A stretch of 33,686 bases of DNA from Candidatus Nealsoniibacteriota bacterium (GTDB lineage Bacteria; Patescibacteriota; Minisyncoccia; Minisyncoccales; PWPS01), in the NCBI GenBank assembly GCA_003557645.1, contig PWNV01000020.1, forward strand, positions 142,328-176,013, in the 5' to 3' direction. A model generated the notes under the pieces. The model made no database searches, was not told the DNA's origin, and saw only the letters and a list, made by a program, of their open reading frames with translations. Position numbers and translations under genes: made by a program. Shown here one piece after another: positions 9,021 through 17,772 of this stretch (the first letter of the stretch is position 1; each line of letters opens with the position of its first letter).

Positions 9021-10364
9021 TTATTCTTCTATGGGAAGATCTGAAGGAGCCTCTCTCTTCTTTGCATCAACACGAGGAATAATAGATGGTGGAGATACAA
9101 CCCGAGAGGGAAAGTGATAAATAGTAGCAAGTTCTGCTGTGCTCAGGTGGAAAGTAGCTCCCTCAACCTCTATCGGATCAAAAGCCGGATCACGATTTAT
9201 GTAGTTACGAAACATGGCTCTTTTTTTCGTGTAAACACGGCGCTTTTTAAACCAAAACCAATCGTACCAGTTCTGTTTTACTTTGGTAATAGTTTTTCCC
9301 CAGGGAATCATCATGTTCGAGCTGCTGGTATTGAATTCGTTAAAGTAACTCATTGGAAGCTTTGGTCTTCCTCCTTGAAATTTCTCCCTTTTGGTAACAT
9401 AAATATAACGAATAAAAACTTTGTAGATGTGCTTGGACATCTTCTGCTCAAGGCCTCTTAATATTTCTTTCTCCCCTCCAGTGAGCTTCATCTCGGGAAA
9501 AGCATCTTCTTCCTTCGGAGCTTCTCCTTTCTCTGGTTCGGGTAAAAATATCTTTATAACCTCTTGTACTGCCTCTCTAACAACAGATTTTGGTGGCTTA
9601 GGAGATTTCCTCCCAGCAATTTTTTCACGCTCTTCTTTAGCTTTATCAAAAAAACCACCTTCAAGGTTAGTAACCGGCCTTGCTCCAATTTGAATCCACA
9701 TCTGCTCACCCGGACCAAGCTTACTAAGACCCTCCATAAGAGCTGCTATCGGGTCAATTCTCTTCTCTTCTAAAGCCTCTCGCTCCGTTTCAAAATCAAG
9801 ATAAGTTTTAAGCGAGTAACAGTCTTTTTTGAGCATCGTGTAGTCGGTTCCCCAAACGTCCCACTCTTTATTTGGTATATCTTGTGGAACTTTTTTGGTG
9901 TAATCCTCTACTTCCTCAATCTCAGCCTCTGGATATTGTGCATAAATATGAGTTTCAAAAACATCCCTCTGTTCTTCTGGAATACGAAGCAAAAAATGAG
10001 GGACTCCTTCAATCGCCGCTATCTCAAGAGAAAAAGAGAGGCAGTCTTCTCCTATCCAGTATTTTTCAAACCAACTCGGATCTTTATAAACTTGCCAAAA
10101 CCCGATAAGCACCAGCTCCATCGCCCGCATCGGCTTTAAGTTCTCAGAAGGAATACGAACCTCAATCAATATCATCGGGTTTTGAGTCGTAAGCCAAGTA
10201 ACTACTCGCCAAAATCGCCAATGAAACTTGAAAATGGGATATAGAATAAAAGGCAGTGGAAGCCACCACCAGGTTATTGCTATTTCCCAAATGATCTGCA
10301 AGTAAGGCGTAGCCACAGTATACCACGCCTCAAAAAGTTCGTTAGGCCAGGGTATATTTCCCAT
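9021..10364 (-). CDS. Membrane-anchored protein of unknown function, partner of the downstream TraG-like ATPase gene
   Basis: N-terminal hydrophobic segments (IIWEIAITWWWLPLPFILYPIF), large soluble remainder; 8-nt gap to the ATPase gene. Confidence 0.75.
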   Translation of the reverse strand: MGNIPWPNELFEAWYTVATPYLQIIWEIAITWWWLPLPFILYPIFKFHWRFWRVVTWLTTQNPMILIEVRIPSENLKPMRAMELVLIGFWQVYKDPSWFEKYWIGEDCLSFSLEIAAIEGVPHFLLRIPEEQRDVFETHIYAQYPEAEIEEVEDYTKKVPQDIPNKEWDVWGTDYTMLKKDCYSLKTYLDFETEREALEEKRIDPIAALMEGLSKLGPGEQMWIQIGARPVTNLEGGFFDKAKEEREKIAGRKSPKPPKSVVREAVQEVIKIFLPEPEKGEAPKEEDAFPEMKLTGGEKEILRGLEQKMSKHIYKVFIRYIYVTKREKFQGGRPKLPMSYFNEFNTSSSNMMIPWGKTITKVKQNWYDWFWFKKRRVYTKKRAMFRNYINRDPAFDPIEVEGATFHLSTAELATIYHFPSRVVSPPSIIPRVDAKKREAPSDLPIEE

Positions 10365-11310
10365 CAGGAGTTCTTATAAAATATTTTTTATTGCTTAAAT
10401 TTTGGACAATGGTATTCTTTTTTACTACCCTCTGCTCAAAAACACGACTAACTATCTCATCTTTCTCTAAAGAACCTTCCTCTTTTAAAATACTACAAAT
10501 AACATCCTTCACTTCTCCGGGAACATAGCCCCACTTGGCAAGAGCATATATTCCTCTTCCTACCAAAACAAAGCGCGGGTCTTTAATAAGCTCGTTATGT
10601 ACAGTTTGTGAATTAGCTCCCTCTCCAATAAGCTCAGTTACTTTCTTAAAGTGGAGAGGCTTGTTTTCTTTTTTAACAGCAAGATAAGCTCTATCTCTTA
10701 TTCCTCGCGGATTAATTTCTGGCCACTCATATAGGCCAAAACGATCATCTCCGTCCCGGCCAATTAGTTTAGAAATTTCCAGCGAAGAAATAAGTTTTTC
10801 CAAAGAAATCTCCTCTTTTTCATTTAACTCTTCTGGAGAAATAGAGTGATTTTTTTCTTTTATCTTCTCATAACTATCTTCAACTATTTTATTAACAAGG
10901 CATATAACTTCCTTCTCGTTTGTCCAAAAAGAATGAGTTTTTTCTGTCTCCGGAATGTGAAATAAATCTCTGCTAAAATTTAAAAGAAAAACAATACAAT
11001 TCTCATCGTTCTTTTCCTCGATTAAAGAACTAATGAAGAGATCTTCTCGCTTTAATCCACCAAAAGAGTCTATTTTTTCTTTGAAAGAATCAAAAAAATC
11101 TTGGTGCTTTGCCGTGATTTTCTTTATCTGTTTCATCGCGTCCGCTTCAATCTGCCGAACTCTTTCTCTTGTAATTTGATAGCCTTCTCCAATAAACTCT
11201 AGAGTTTCCTTTTCTTTTTTTTCCAACCCATAACGACGCACAAGAATGTCTCTACTTCTTTCTGAAACATTCTCTAATAACTCTCTACAAATTTTTTGAT
11301 ATTTGCTCAT
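10342..11310 (-). CDS. Sigma70 region-4 + HARE-HTH-like transcription regulator (no region 2)
   Basis: N-terminal LEFIGEGYQITRERVRQIEADAMKQIKK matches sigma region 4.2; later NPRGIRDRAYLAVKKENKPLHFKKVTELIG...VLVGRGIYALAKWGY matches the HARE-HTH/RpoE-delta pattern. Confidence 0.8.
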   Translation of the reverse strand: MSKYQKICRELLENVSERSRDILVRRYGLEKKEKETLEFIGEGYQITRERVRQIEADAMKQIKKITAKHQDFFDSFKEKIDSFGGLKREDLFISSLIEEKNDENCIVFLLNFSRDLFHIPETEKTHSFWTNEKEVICLVNKIVEDSYEKIKEKNHSISPEELNEKEEISLEKLISSLEISKLIGRDGDDRFGLYEWPEINPRGIRDRAYLAVKKENKPLHFKKVTELIGEGANSQTVHNELIKDPRFVLVGRGIYALAKWGYVPGEVKDVICSILKEEGSLEKDEIVSRVFEQRVVKKNTIVQNLSNKKYFIRTPDGKYTLA

Positions 11311-11342
11311 ATTTCTCTAAGAGTTTATTTTTTGACCTACTC

Positions 11343-12248
11343 TTATTTTATACCTTTTTCTCTCTTATTGGTCAAATTATTCCAATCAAAAACAAGAGGA
11401 GCCGCTAAAAATATTGATGAGTATGTTCCTAACATAATTCCCAAAATAAGCGTAAGAACAAAATAGAAAAGAGTGGTTCCTCCCAGGAAAAGAAGAGCAA
11501 AAAGAACAAACAGTGTTGTTAAAGATGTACTAAGAGATCTTCCAAGTGTCTCATTCAAGCTTATATCAACAATTTCTTTTAACTCCTTTTCTTCTTTGTA
11601 TTTTTGTAAGTTTTCCCTGACACGATCAAAAATTACAACCGTATCATTAATCGAATATCCAAGAGTCGTGAGCAAGGCCACAGCGATAGGTATAGTGACT
11701 TGCGCTCCAAAAAAGTACCCTAAGAAGGCAAAGATACCAAGAATAATCAAAATATCGTGAAAAAAAGCGATTACGGCGGCAACCACACCATACTTCGTGG
11801 AATTTATCAATCCATCCTCTTCCTTGAAACTAATAGATATATATAAAACAATAAGAAGTGAGGATATTATAATGGCAAGAATCGCTTTCCCCCTTAATTC
11901 TTCCCCAATTGTTGGTCCGATAGCTTCAAAACGAACCTCTCTTGCCCCTTCTAATGCGCTCATTATCTCTTTATAGGTTTTTTCATCAGCTTCTTCGGTG
12001 CGAATAATAGCTCTTTTTTCTCCTAATGGTTGTACCTGTACTTCTCGAAGATCAACCACCTCAAGACTCTCTCTTATCTCTTCCATCGCTGGCCGCTCTT
12101 CTTCATACTCAACCTCTAAATTACTTCCTCCCACAAATTCAACTCCAGGAAGAAGTCCCATTGCAAAAACAGCAACTATACTGATTAAGACCAGGGATGC
12201 TGAAAAGTAATAATAAGTTTTTCTATATTTAGTAAAAATCATAACCAA
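11343..12248 (-). CDS. secF: Protein translocase subunit SecF
   Basis: GVEFVGGSNLEVEY, FEAIGPTIGEELRGKA, FFHDILIILGIFA, LGYSINDTVVIFDRVREN, SLSTSLTTLFVLFAL. Confidence 0.95.
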   Translation of the reverse strand: MVMIFTKYRKTYYYFSASLVLISIVAVFAMGLLPGVEFVGGSNLEVEYEEERPAMEEIRESLEVVDLREVQVQPLGEKRAIIRTEEADEKTYKEIMSALEGAREVRFEAIGPTIGEELRGKAILAIIISSLLIVLYISISFKEEDGLINSTKYGVVAAVIAFFHDILIILGIFAFLGYFFGAQVTIPIAVALLTTLGYSINDTVVIFDRVRENLQKYKEEKELKEIVDISLNETLGRSLSTSLTTLFVLFALLFLGGTTLFYFVLTLILGIMLGTYSSIFLAAPLVFDWNNLTNKREKGIK

Positions 12249-13639
12249 AATTTCTTTACTTTCTTTAGTCTGCTCTCTTCAAGAACATCAAGAAGAGCTC
12301 TGGTAACAACCATCGCTGCAAAAATACTTACCAATATTCCAAGAATAAGAGTAATAGCAAATCCACGCACAAAGCTAGTGGTAATGAAAAAGAGGATAAC
12401 AGCAACCATTAGTGTGGTAAAGTTTCCATCTCTAATTGAGGGCCACGCTCTCTTGTACCCCTCTTCTATACCGTCCTTTAGGTTCCCTCTCTTTTTCGTT
12501 TCCTCTTTTATTCGTGAAAAAATTAAAACATTTGCATCAATCGCCATACCGATAGAAAGAATAAAAGCTGCTATCCCAGAAAGAGTTAAACTAACAGGAA
12601 TCACCTGGAACAAGAAAAGCATTAAAAGTCCGTATATAGAAAGCGAAATAATAGAAACTGCGCCCGGTAATCGATAAATAATTATCATAAATGCAGCTAC
12701 AAAAGCAAACCCGATCAAGCCCGCCAAGAGAGAAACGTTAAGCGCATCCTCTCCCAGAGCGGGTCCGATGCTCTGCTGTGAAACAAGTTCAATTGGAACG
12801 GGGAGAGCACCTATGCGAAGATCACGAGCTATCTCCTGTGCTTCTTTGATTGTAAAATCTCCTGTAATTTGTGCCTCTCCTCCACTAATCTTCTCTTCCA
12901 CTCTTGCTTGCTGTAACAGCTCTCCATCCAAGAAAGTGGCTAAATTTTTTCCAACATTACGTTCAGTTATCTCTTCAAATAAAACGGCTCCTTCGTCCGT
13001 AAAACGAAGAGAGATAAAAGGTTCGTTAGTTATGTGATGATAGCTCACTCCTGCGCTTTCTAGGTGCCTCCCAGTAAGCTCAGTTACCTCAAAAGGATCT
13101 TCAAAAACAACTTCCCAATTCTCAATCTCACTCTCTTCAAGTTTCATAAAATCATCCATCTCTATCTCATAAAGCTCTTTTCCCAAGAAATCCTTCACTT
13201 CTTTTTCTTTCTCTTCTCTAATCTCCGCTTTCTCTGAAGAGATTTCCCTAAAGTCCAAAAACGGAGTTTCTCCAATAATATTAATTGCTTCTTCTAGGTC
13301 ATGTGCGCCAGGAATCTCTACCGCCAACCTGTCCCCTGTTACTCTTACATAAGCATCTGCTATTCCGTAAAGATCAATTCTTCTCTCAATAATATTTCGA
13401 AGTCCTTCCATTCTTTGCTCCTTGTTCTCGTAGGGAATATCAGAAAAATCTGCTTCGTATAAAAGATGTGCTCCTCCTTGGAGGTCAAGGCCAAATTGAA
13501 AATCTCTCTCGCGAAACTGCGGAATAGAGTCACTAAAAGTTTTCGTCCCCGCATTAAATGCGGTGGGAAACGTAATAATATATACGAGCATTGCAAGAAT
13601 AACTATCAGCAACGTCGTTATTTTCTTGTATTGAGACAT
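12239..13639 (-). CDS. secD: Protein translocase subunit SecD
   Basis: FGLDLQGGAHLLYEAD, ERRIDLYGIADAYVRV, SIGPALGEDAL, SIGMAIDANVLIFSRIKEE. Confidence 0.95.
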   Translation of the reverse strand: MSQYKKITTLLIVILAMLVYIITFPTAFNAGTKTFSDSIPQFRERDFQFGLDLQGGAHLLYEADFSDIPYENKEQRMEGLRNIIERRIDLYGIADAYVRVTGDRLAVEIPGAHDLEEAINIIGETPFLDFREISSEKAEIREEKEKEVKDFLGKELYEIEMDDFMKLEESEIENWEVVFEDPFEVTELTGRHLESAGVSYHHITNEPFISLRFTDEGAVLFEEITERNVGKNLATFLDGELLQQARVEEKISGGEAQITGDFTIKEAQEIARDLRIGALPVPIELVSQQSIGPALGEDALNVSLLAGLIGFAFVAAFMIIIYRLPGAVSIISLSIYGLLMLFLFQVIPVSLTLSGIAAFILSIGMAIDANVLIFSRIKEETKKRGNLKDGIEEGYKRAWPSIRDGNFTTLMVAVILFFITTSFVRGFAITLILGILVSIFAAMVVTRALLDVLEESRLKKVKKFWL

Positions 13640-13680
13640 GTTTCCTATTATGACACAATTATAATGCTAAGTCAATAATA

Positions 13681-16164
13681 TTACTTCCCATGACATTTTT
13701 TATACTTCTTTCCGCTCCCACAAGGACAAGGATCATTTCTTTTCGCAGGCTCATCGACCTTTCTCTTTACAATAATCTTTCTATTGACTGTCCTTGTTTG
13801 CGGTTTTCTAGCTCGAAAAATACGATCAGCAATCTCAGATTCTATGTTCTGCATAAGTCCATGAAACGCCTGATGTCCTTCTCTTTTATATTCAATCAAA
13901 GGATCCTTTTGTCCGTACGCTCGCAACCGTACAGACTCACGCAACTCATCCATCATGGTAAGGTGATCCTTCCACAGGAAATCCATCGTACGAAGAACAA
14001 CAAACTTCTCTAAATTTTGCATCTGCTCTTCACCTATTTCCTCTACCTTCTTTTTATATTCACTTTCGCTATATCCATTTCTTTTAATAACGTCCAAAAT
14101 GTAAGCTCGAAGGCCTTCAGAGTTATCTTGTTCTTTTATTTCCGCTCTCTTTAGAATATCATTTCTGAAATTATAAAACTTTTCTCTATGCTTAAATAAA
14201 ACCTCATCATACTGAAGAACGTGCTTTCTTGCATCAAAGTGATGGCCTTCCACTTTTTTTTGCGCTGATTCAATAATTCCGGAAACAAAACGAATATCAA
14301 TGGGTTGGTCTTCTGGAAAATTAAATTTTTCCATCAAATTTTCAATTCTTTCAGCTCCAAAAATACGCATCAAATCGTCTTCTAATGATATGAAAAACTG
14401 GCTTTCCCCTGGATCTCCCTGTCTTCCACACCTTCCTCTGAGCTGATCATCAATTCTTCGTGCTTCATGGCGCTCAGTTCCAAGGACATAAAGACCACCA
14501 ACGTTACGAACTTTTTCTGCCTCTTCCTTATCTGGAGGATTTCCTCCTAAAACAATATCCACTCCTCTTCCTGCCATGTTTGTCGCCACCGTAACTGCGC
14601 TAAATTTTCCCGCTTGAGCGATAATCTCAGCTTCTCTTTCGTGGTTCTTTGCGTTAAGAATTTCATGCGGAACACCGGAACGATTAAGCATTTTGGAAAT
14701 AATCTCATTTTTCTCAATAGAAACTGTTCCAATCAAAACGGGTTGCCCTTTTTCGTGTCTCCTTTTTACTTCCTTAACCACAGCCTCAAACTTTCCCATC
14801 TCTTTTTTATAAATTAAGTCTGGAAGAGATTTTCGAATAAGCTCTTTGTTGGTGGGAACAATCACAACTTCCATGCCGTACACCTTGAAAAACTCTTCAG
14901 AAGAAGTAACTGCTGTTCCCGTCATCCCAGATAGTTTCTTATACATTCGGAATAAATTTTGAAAGGTAACGCTTGCCATAGTGCTCGATTCTGGCCTTAT
15001 CTCTACTCCTTCCTTTGCCTCTATTGCCTGATGGAGCCCTCCCGACCACCGTCTTCCCGGCATTAGCCTTCCCGTAAAATCATCAACAATAATAACTTCT
15101 CCGTCTTTTACAACATAATTTTTATCTTTTTCATAAAGAGGCCTTCCTGTTTGAGGGGCTTTCGCTTGCGCGCGAAGTGCTTGCTCTAAATAGTAAACTG
15201 AATTCATCCCCTTGTCGTCGTAAATATTTTCCACTCCCAACGTCTTTTCTACTTTAGAGATTCCTTCTTCTGTGAGCGTTACTGCTTTCTCTTTTTCGTG
15301 CACTTCGTAGTCTTTGTTGGGAGTAAGTGTTGGAACAAGACGAGAAAACTCTTTGTACATTATCTTTTTATTTTCAAAATCTTCTCCCTCTTCTGGAACA
15401 GATATAATAAGCGGTGTTCTCGCTTCATCAATTAAAACAGAATCCACTTCATCAATCACCGCATAGTGGAATCCTCGCTGCACTCTCTCTTCTAGGCTTG
15501 GAGCCATGTTGTCGCGTAAGTAATCGAACCCAAACTGATTATTGGTTCCATAGGTTATATCCGCGCTGTAAGCTTCTTTTCTGCTGCACGGACGAAGAAA
15601 ATCTTCTTCCACACGAAAAGACCCAAGCTTATCACGAATCTCATCCTTTTTCTCATCTCCAGCCTTATATTCTGGATCATAAATAAAAGACTGTCTGTCG
15701 TTTATACACCCCACAGACAGTCCTAAAAAGTGATATATCTGCCCCATCCAAACCATATCTCTTCGTGCCAAGTAATCATTCACTGTCACCACATGAACAC
15801 CTTCTCCAGTAAGCGCATTTAAGAAAATAGAGGTAGTGGCCGCAAGAGTCTTTCCTTCTCCAGTTTTCATCTCTGCAACCTTTCCCTGATGAAGGATTAT
15901 TCCCCCGACAAGCTGAACGTCATAATGCCTTTCTCCTAGAGTTCGTTTCGCAACTTCTCGAACAAGAGCATATCCTTCTACAAGCAGATTATCCAGATCT
16001 TCTTGTTTAGCTCTTTTTTTAAGGCTTTCTGCCTTTTCTTTTAACTCTTCTAAAGACAGCTCCCTAATGCTTTCTTCTTCTTTATTTATTTTAGAAACGA
16101 CAGGATATACATTCTTTAAATGCTTTTCATTAACATCACCAAATATTTTATTGAAAAAAGACAT
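13681..16164 (-). CDS. secA: Preprotein translocase subunit SecA
   Basis: VQLVGGIILHQGKVAEMKTGEGKTLAAT, DEVDSVLIDEARTPLIIS, TVATNMAGRGVDIVLGG, SEC-C motif NDPCPCGSGKKYKKCHG. Confidence 0.98.
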   Translation of the reverse strand: MSFFNKIFGDVNEKHLKNVYPVVSKINKEEESIRELSLEELKEKAESLKKRAKQEDLDNLLVEGYALVREVAKRTLGERHYDVQLVGGIILHQGKVAEMKTGEGKTLAATTSIFLNALTGEGVHVVTVNDYLARRDMVWMGQIYHFLGLSVGCINDRQSFIYDPEYKAGDEKKDEIRDKLGSFRVEEDFLRPCSRKEAYSADITYGTNNQFGFDYLRDNMAPSLEERVQRGFHYAVIDEVDSVLIDEARTPLIISVPEEGEDFENKKIMYKEFSRLVPTLTPNKDYEVHEKEKAVTLTEEGISKVEKTLGVENIYDDKGMNSVYYLEQALRAQAKAPQTGRPLYEKDKNYVVKDGEVIIVDDFTGRLMPGRRWSGGLHQAIEAKEGVEIRPESSTMASVTFQNLFRMYKKLSGMTGTAVTSSEEFFKVYGMEVVIVPTNKELIRKSLPDLIYKKEMGKFEAVVKEVKRRHEKGQPVLIGTVSIEKNEIISKMLNRSGVPHEILNAKNHEREAEIIAQAGKFSAVTVATNMAGRGVDIVLGGNPPDKEEAEKVRNVGGLYVLGTERHEARRIDDQLRGRCGRQGDPGESQFFISLEDDLMRIFGAERIENLMEKFNFPEDQPIDIRFVSGIIESAQKKVEGHHFDARKHVLQYDEVLFKHREKFYNFRNDILKRAEIKEQDNSEGLRAYILDVIKRNGYSESEYKKKVEEIGEEQMQNLEKFVVLRTMDFLWKDHLTMMDELRESVRLRAYGQKDPLIEYKREGHQAFHGLMQNIESEIADRIFRARKPQTRTVNRKIIVKRKVDEPAKRNDPCPCGSGKKYKKCHGK

Positions 16165-16166
16165 TA

Positions 16167-16559
16167 TTAACCTCTCATTTTTTTAGCCCCCTGCGCTCCT
16201 TTTCTTCGCATTGTCGCAGCTTTATTCTTATACTCCTTCACCTGACGCTCTAGCTCGTACCTTACCTCATCTATCGAAGCTTTGATTGTTTCAGCAACAT
16301 CTTCCGCTTTAAGGGTTTTTCCTGGAAGAATCATCTGTGCTTCTGTTCTAAAGATTCTTCCTTTTCCTTCTCCGGTAACTTTTTCAATTTCAACTTCAAG
16401 AACAATGCGACTAACCTCTTCTCCAACCCTTTCTTGATCTTGGAGTTCCTTTTCTAAAAGAGCCGGAACAAAACGGCAAGCAGCAGAAAGTTTTTTTTCT
16501 GCATACTCTCTTAAGTGATCATTAACTTCAACGTTCTTTGCTCTTATCAATACTTTCAT
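16167..16559 (-). CDS. hpf: Ribosome hibernation promoting factor / RaiA family (short form)
   Basis: AKNVEVNDHLREYAEKKLSAACRF ... EAQMILPGKTLKAEDVAETIKASIDEVRYELERQVKEYK; adjacent to secA. Confidence 0.85.
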   Translation of the reverse strand: MKVLIRAKNVEVNDHLREYAEKKLSAACRFVPALLEKELQDQERVGEEVSRIVLEVEIEKVTGEGKGRIFRTEAQMILPGKTLKAEDVAETIKASIDEVRYELERQVKEYKNKAATMRRKGAQGAKKMRG

Positions 16560-16632
16560 AGATAAAATTTATTAACATGAATAACTATTTGGCATTTTAA
16601 CATAGGAGATTAAATAATAGAAATTACTTTGG

Positions 16633-17556
16633 CTAGCAAACAATCTCAACCTCTTTTTCAAGAAGAACTCCAAATTTTTCCTTCACTTTTTTCTTCACTT
16701 CTTCACTTAATTGAATCACATCTTCCCCAGTAGCTCCTCCCTTATTGATTATGAAATTAGCATGTTTCTTGGAAACCTGCGCTCCTCCAACAGATCTTCC
16801 CTTCATGTTACACCTTTCAATAAGGAAGGCAGCAGGAATAAATCCTTTTTCCTTGAATTTCTCCATCTCCGGAAATCTTTTAAACAGACTTAAGTCTGCC
16901 TTAGGATTTTTAAAAAAACTACCAGCGGAAGGTTCAAGGGGGTGATTTTCTTTTCGATATCCCAAAATTTGATTCATCTTCTCCTCTCCTTCTTCTCCGT
17001 ATGGGAAAAATAACTCTGCTTTCAAAATAAGAAGATTTTTTCTTTTTTTGAAAATACTTTCTCTGTAATCAGAAATACACTCTTTGCCATCCAGCTGTCC
17101 CCTCTTTAGCGTTTCAATATCTAAAATATCTACTTTTTCTAGAAAAGAATTAATAAATGTATTAAAAGCACCAGCATTTCCTCGAACAGCGCCACCAATG
17201 GTTCCAGGAACACCTGCTGCCCACTCCATTCCAACCCCCCTTTTTTCGGTCACCTTCCTTGCTACTTGAGGAAGAAAAGCTCCTGCTTCTGCCGACACGT
17301 AAACACCTTTTTCTTTTTCTTCAACCTCAATACCATCCATTTTCATTAAAATAACAACCCCTTCGTAGCGACAAGAAAACACCGTATTGCTTCCCGCCCC
17401 CAAAAAAAAGTAGGGAAGATTTTTTTTCCGTGCAACAACTAAAGCCTTTATCAAGTCTTCAATTGTTCTAGCCTTGAACAAATAATCAGCAACCCCCTTC
17501 ACTCTCATCGTCGTGTACCTCTCCAACGATACGTTTTTCTCAAAAAAGTCTTCCAT
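16633..17556 (-). CDS. murB: UDP-N-acetylenolpyruvoylglucosamine reductase
   Basis: TTMRVKGVADYLFKA, LGAGSNTVF, GMEWAAGVPGTIGGAVRGNAGAF, YRESIFK, PSAGSFFKNP, KHANFIINKGGATGEDV. Confidence 0.96.
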   Translation of the reverse strand: MEDFFEKNVSLERYTTMRVKGVADYLFKARTIEDLIKALVVARKKNLPYFFLGAGSNTVFSCRYEGVVILMKMDGIEVEEKEKGVYVSAEAGAFLPQVARKVTEKRGVGMEWAAGVPGTIGGAVRGNAGAFNTFINSFLEKVDILDIETLKRGQLDGKECISDYRESIFKKRKNLLILKAELFFPYGEEGEEKMNQILGYRKENHPLEPSAGSFFKNPKADLSLFKRFPEMEKFKEKGFIPAAFLIERCNMKGRSVGGAQVSKKHANFIINKGGATGEDVIQLSEEVKKKVKEKFGVLLEKEVEIVC

Positions 17557-17570
17557 TGTTTTTTTTTAAT

Positions 17571-17622
17571 AAAAAGGCCGGAAGCGTTAACTCCAATTCT
17601 GTGAGTACAGCCTTCCGACCCA
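17571..17622 (-). ncRNA. Candidate small RNA / leader attenuator T2 directly upstream of murB
   Basis: Promoter P2 immediately upstream; body GGTCGGAAG-27 nt loop-CTTCCGGCC forms a 9-bp stem followed by TTTTTATT; ends about 15 nt before the murB ATG. Confidence 0.6.
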
Positions 17623-17628
17623 TATGTC

Positions 17629-17656
17629 ATTCTATCAAAACAAAATAACATGTCAA
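17629..17656 (-). promoter_or_regulatory. Sigma70-type promoter P2 with extended -10
   Basis: Minus strand TTGACA-N16-TAGAAT, TGA preceding -10 (TTTTGATAGAAT). Confidence 0.75.
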
Positions 17657-17681
17657 GAAAATTTTAAAAATCATACAAAGC

Positions 17682-17704
17682 AAAAAGCCTCGCTCGAGTG
17701 AGGC
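17682..17704 (-). terminator. Intrinsic terminator of T1
   Basis: Minus strand GCCTCAC-TCGA-GCGAGGC followed by TTTTTG. Confidence 0.7.
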
Positions 17705-17737
17705 CTTTCGCCGAATTGGAGCAACTCCGTACTCACT
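17682..17737 (-). ncRNA. Candidate small RNA T1
   Basis: Promoter P1 upstream; body AGTGAGTACGGAGTTGCTCCAATTCGGCGAAAGGCCTCACTCGAGCGAGGCTTTTTG ending in a terminator hairpin. Confidence 0.6.
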
Positions 17738-17743
17738 ATCTGT

Positions 17744-17772
17744 ATGCTATCAAAAAAAAGTACAAATGTCAA
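17744..17772 (-). promoter_or_regulatory. Sigma70-type promoter P1 overlapping the stop codon of the upstream gene
   Basis: Minus strand TTGACA-N17-TAGCAT, TGA preceding -10 (TTTTGATAGCAT); TTGACA contains the TGA stop of the 17769-18788 gene. Confidence 0.7.
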
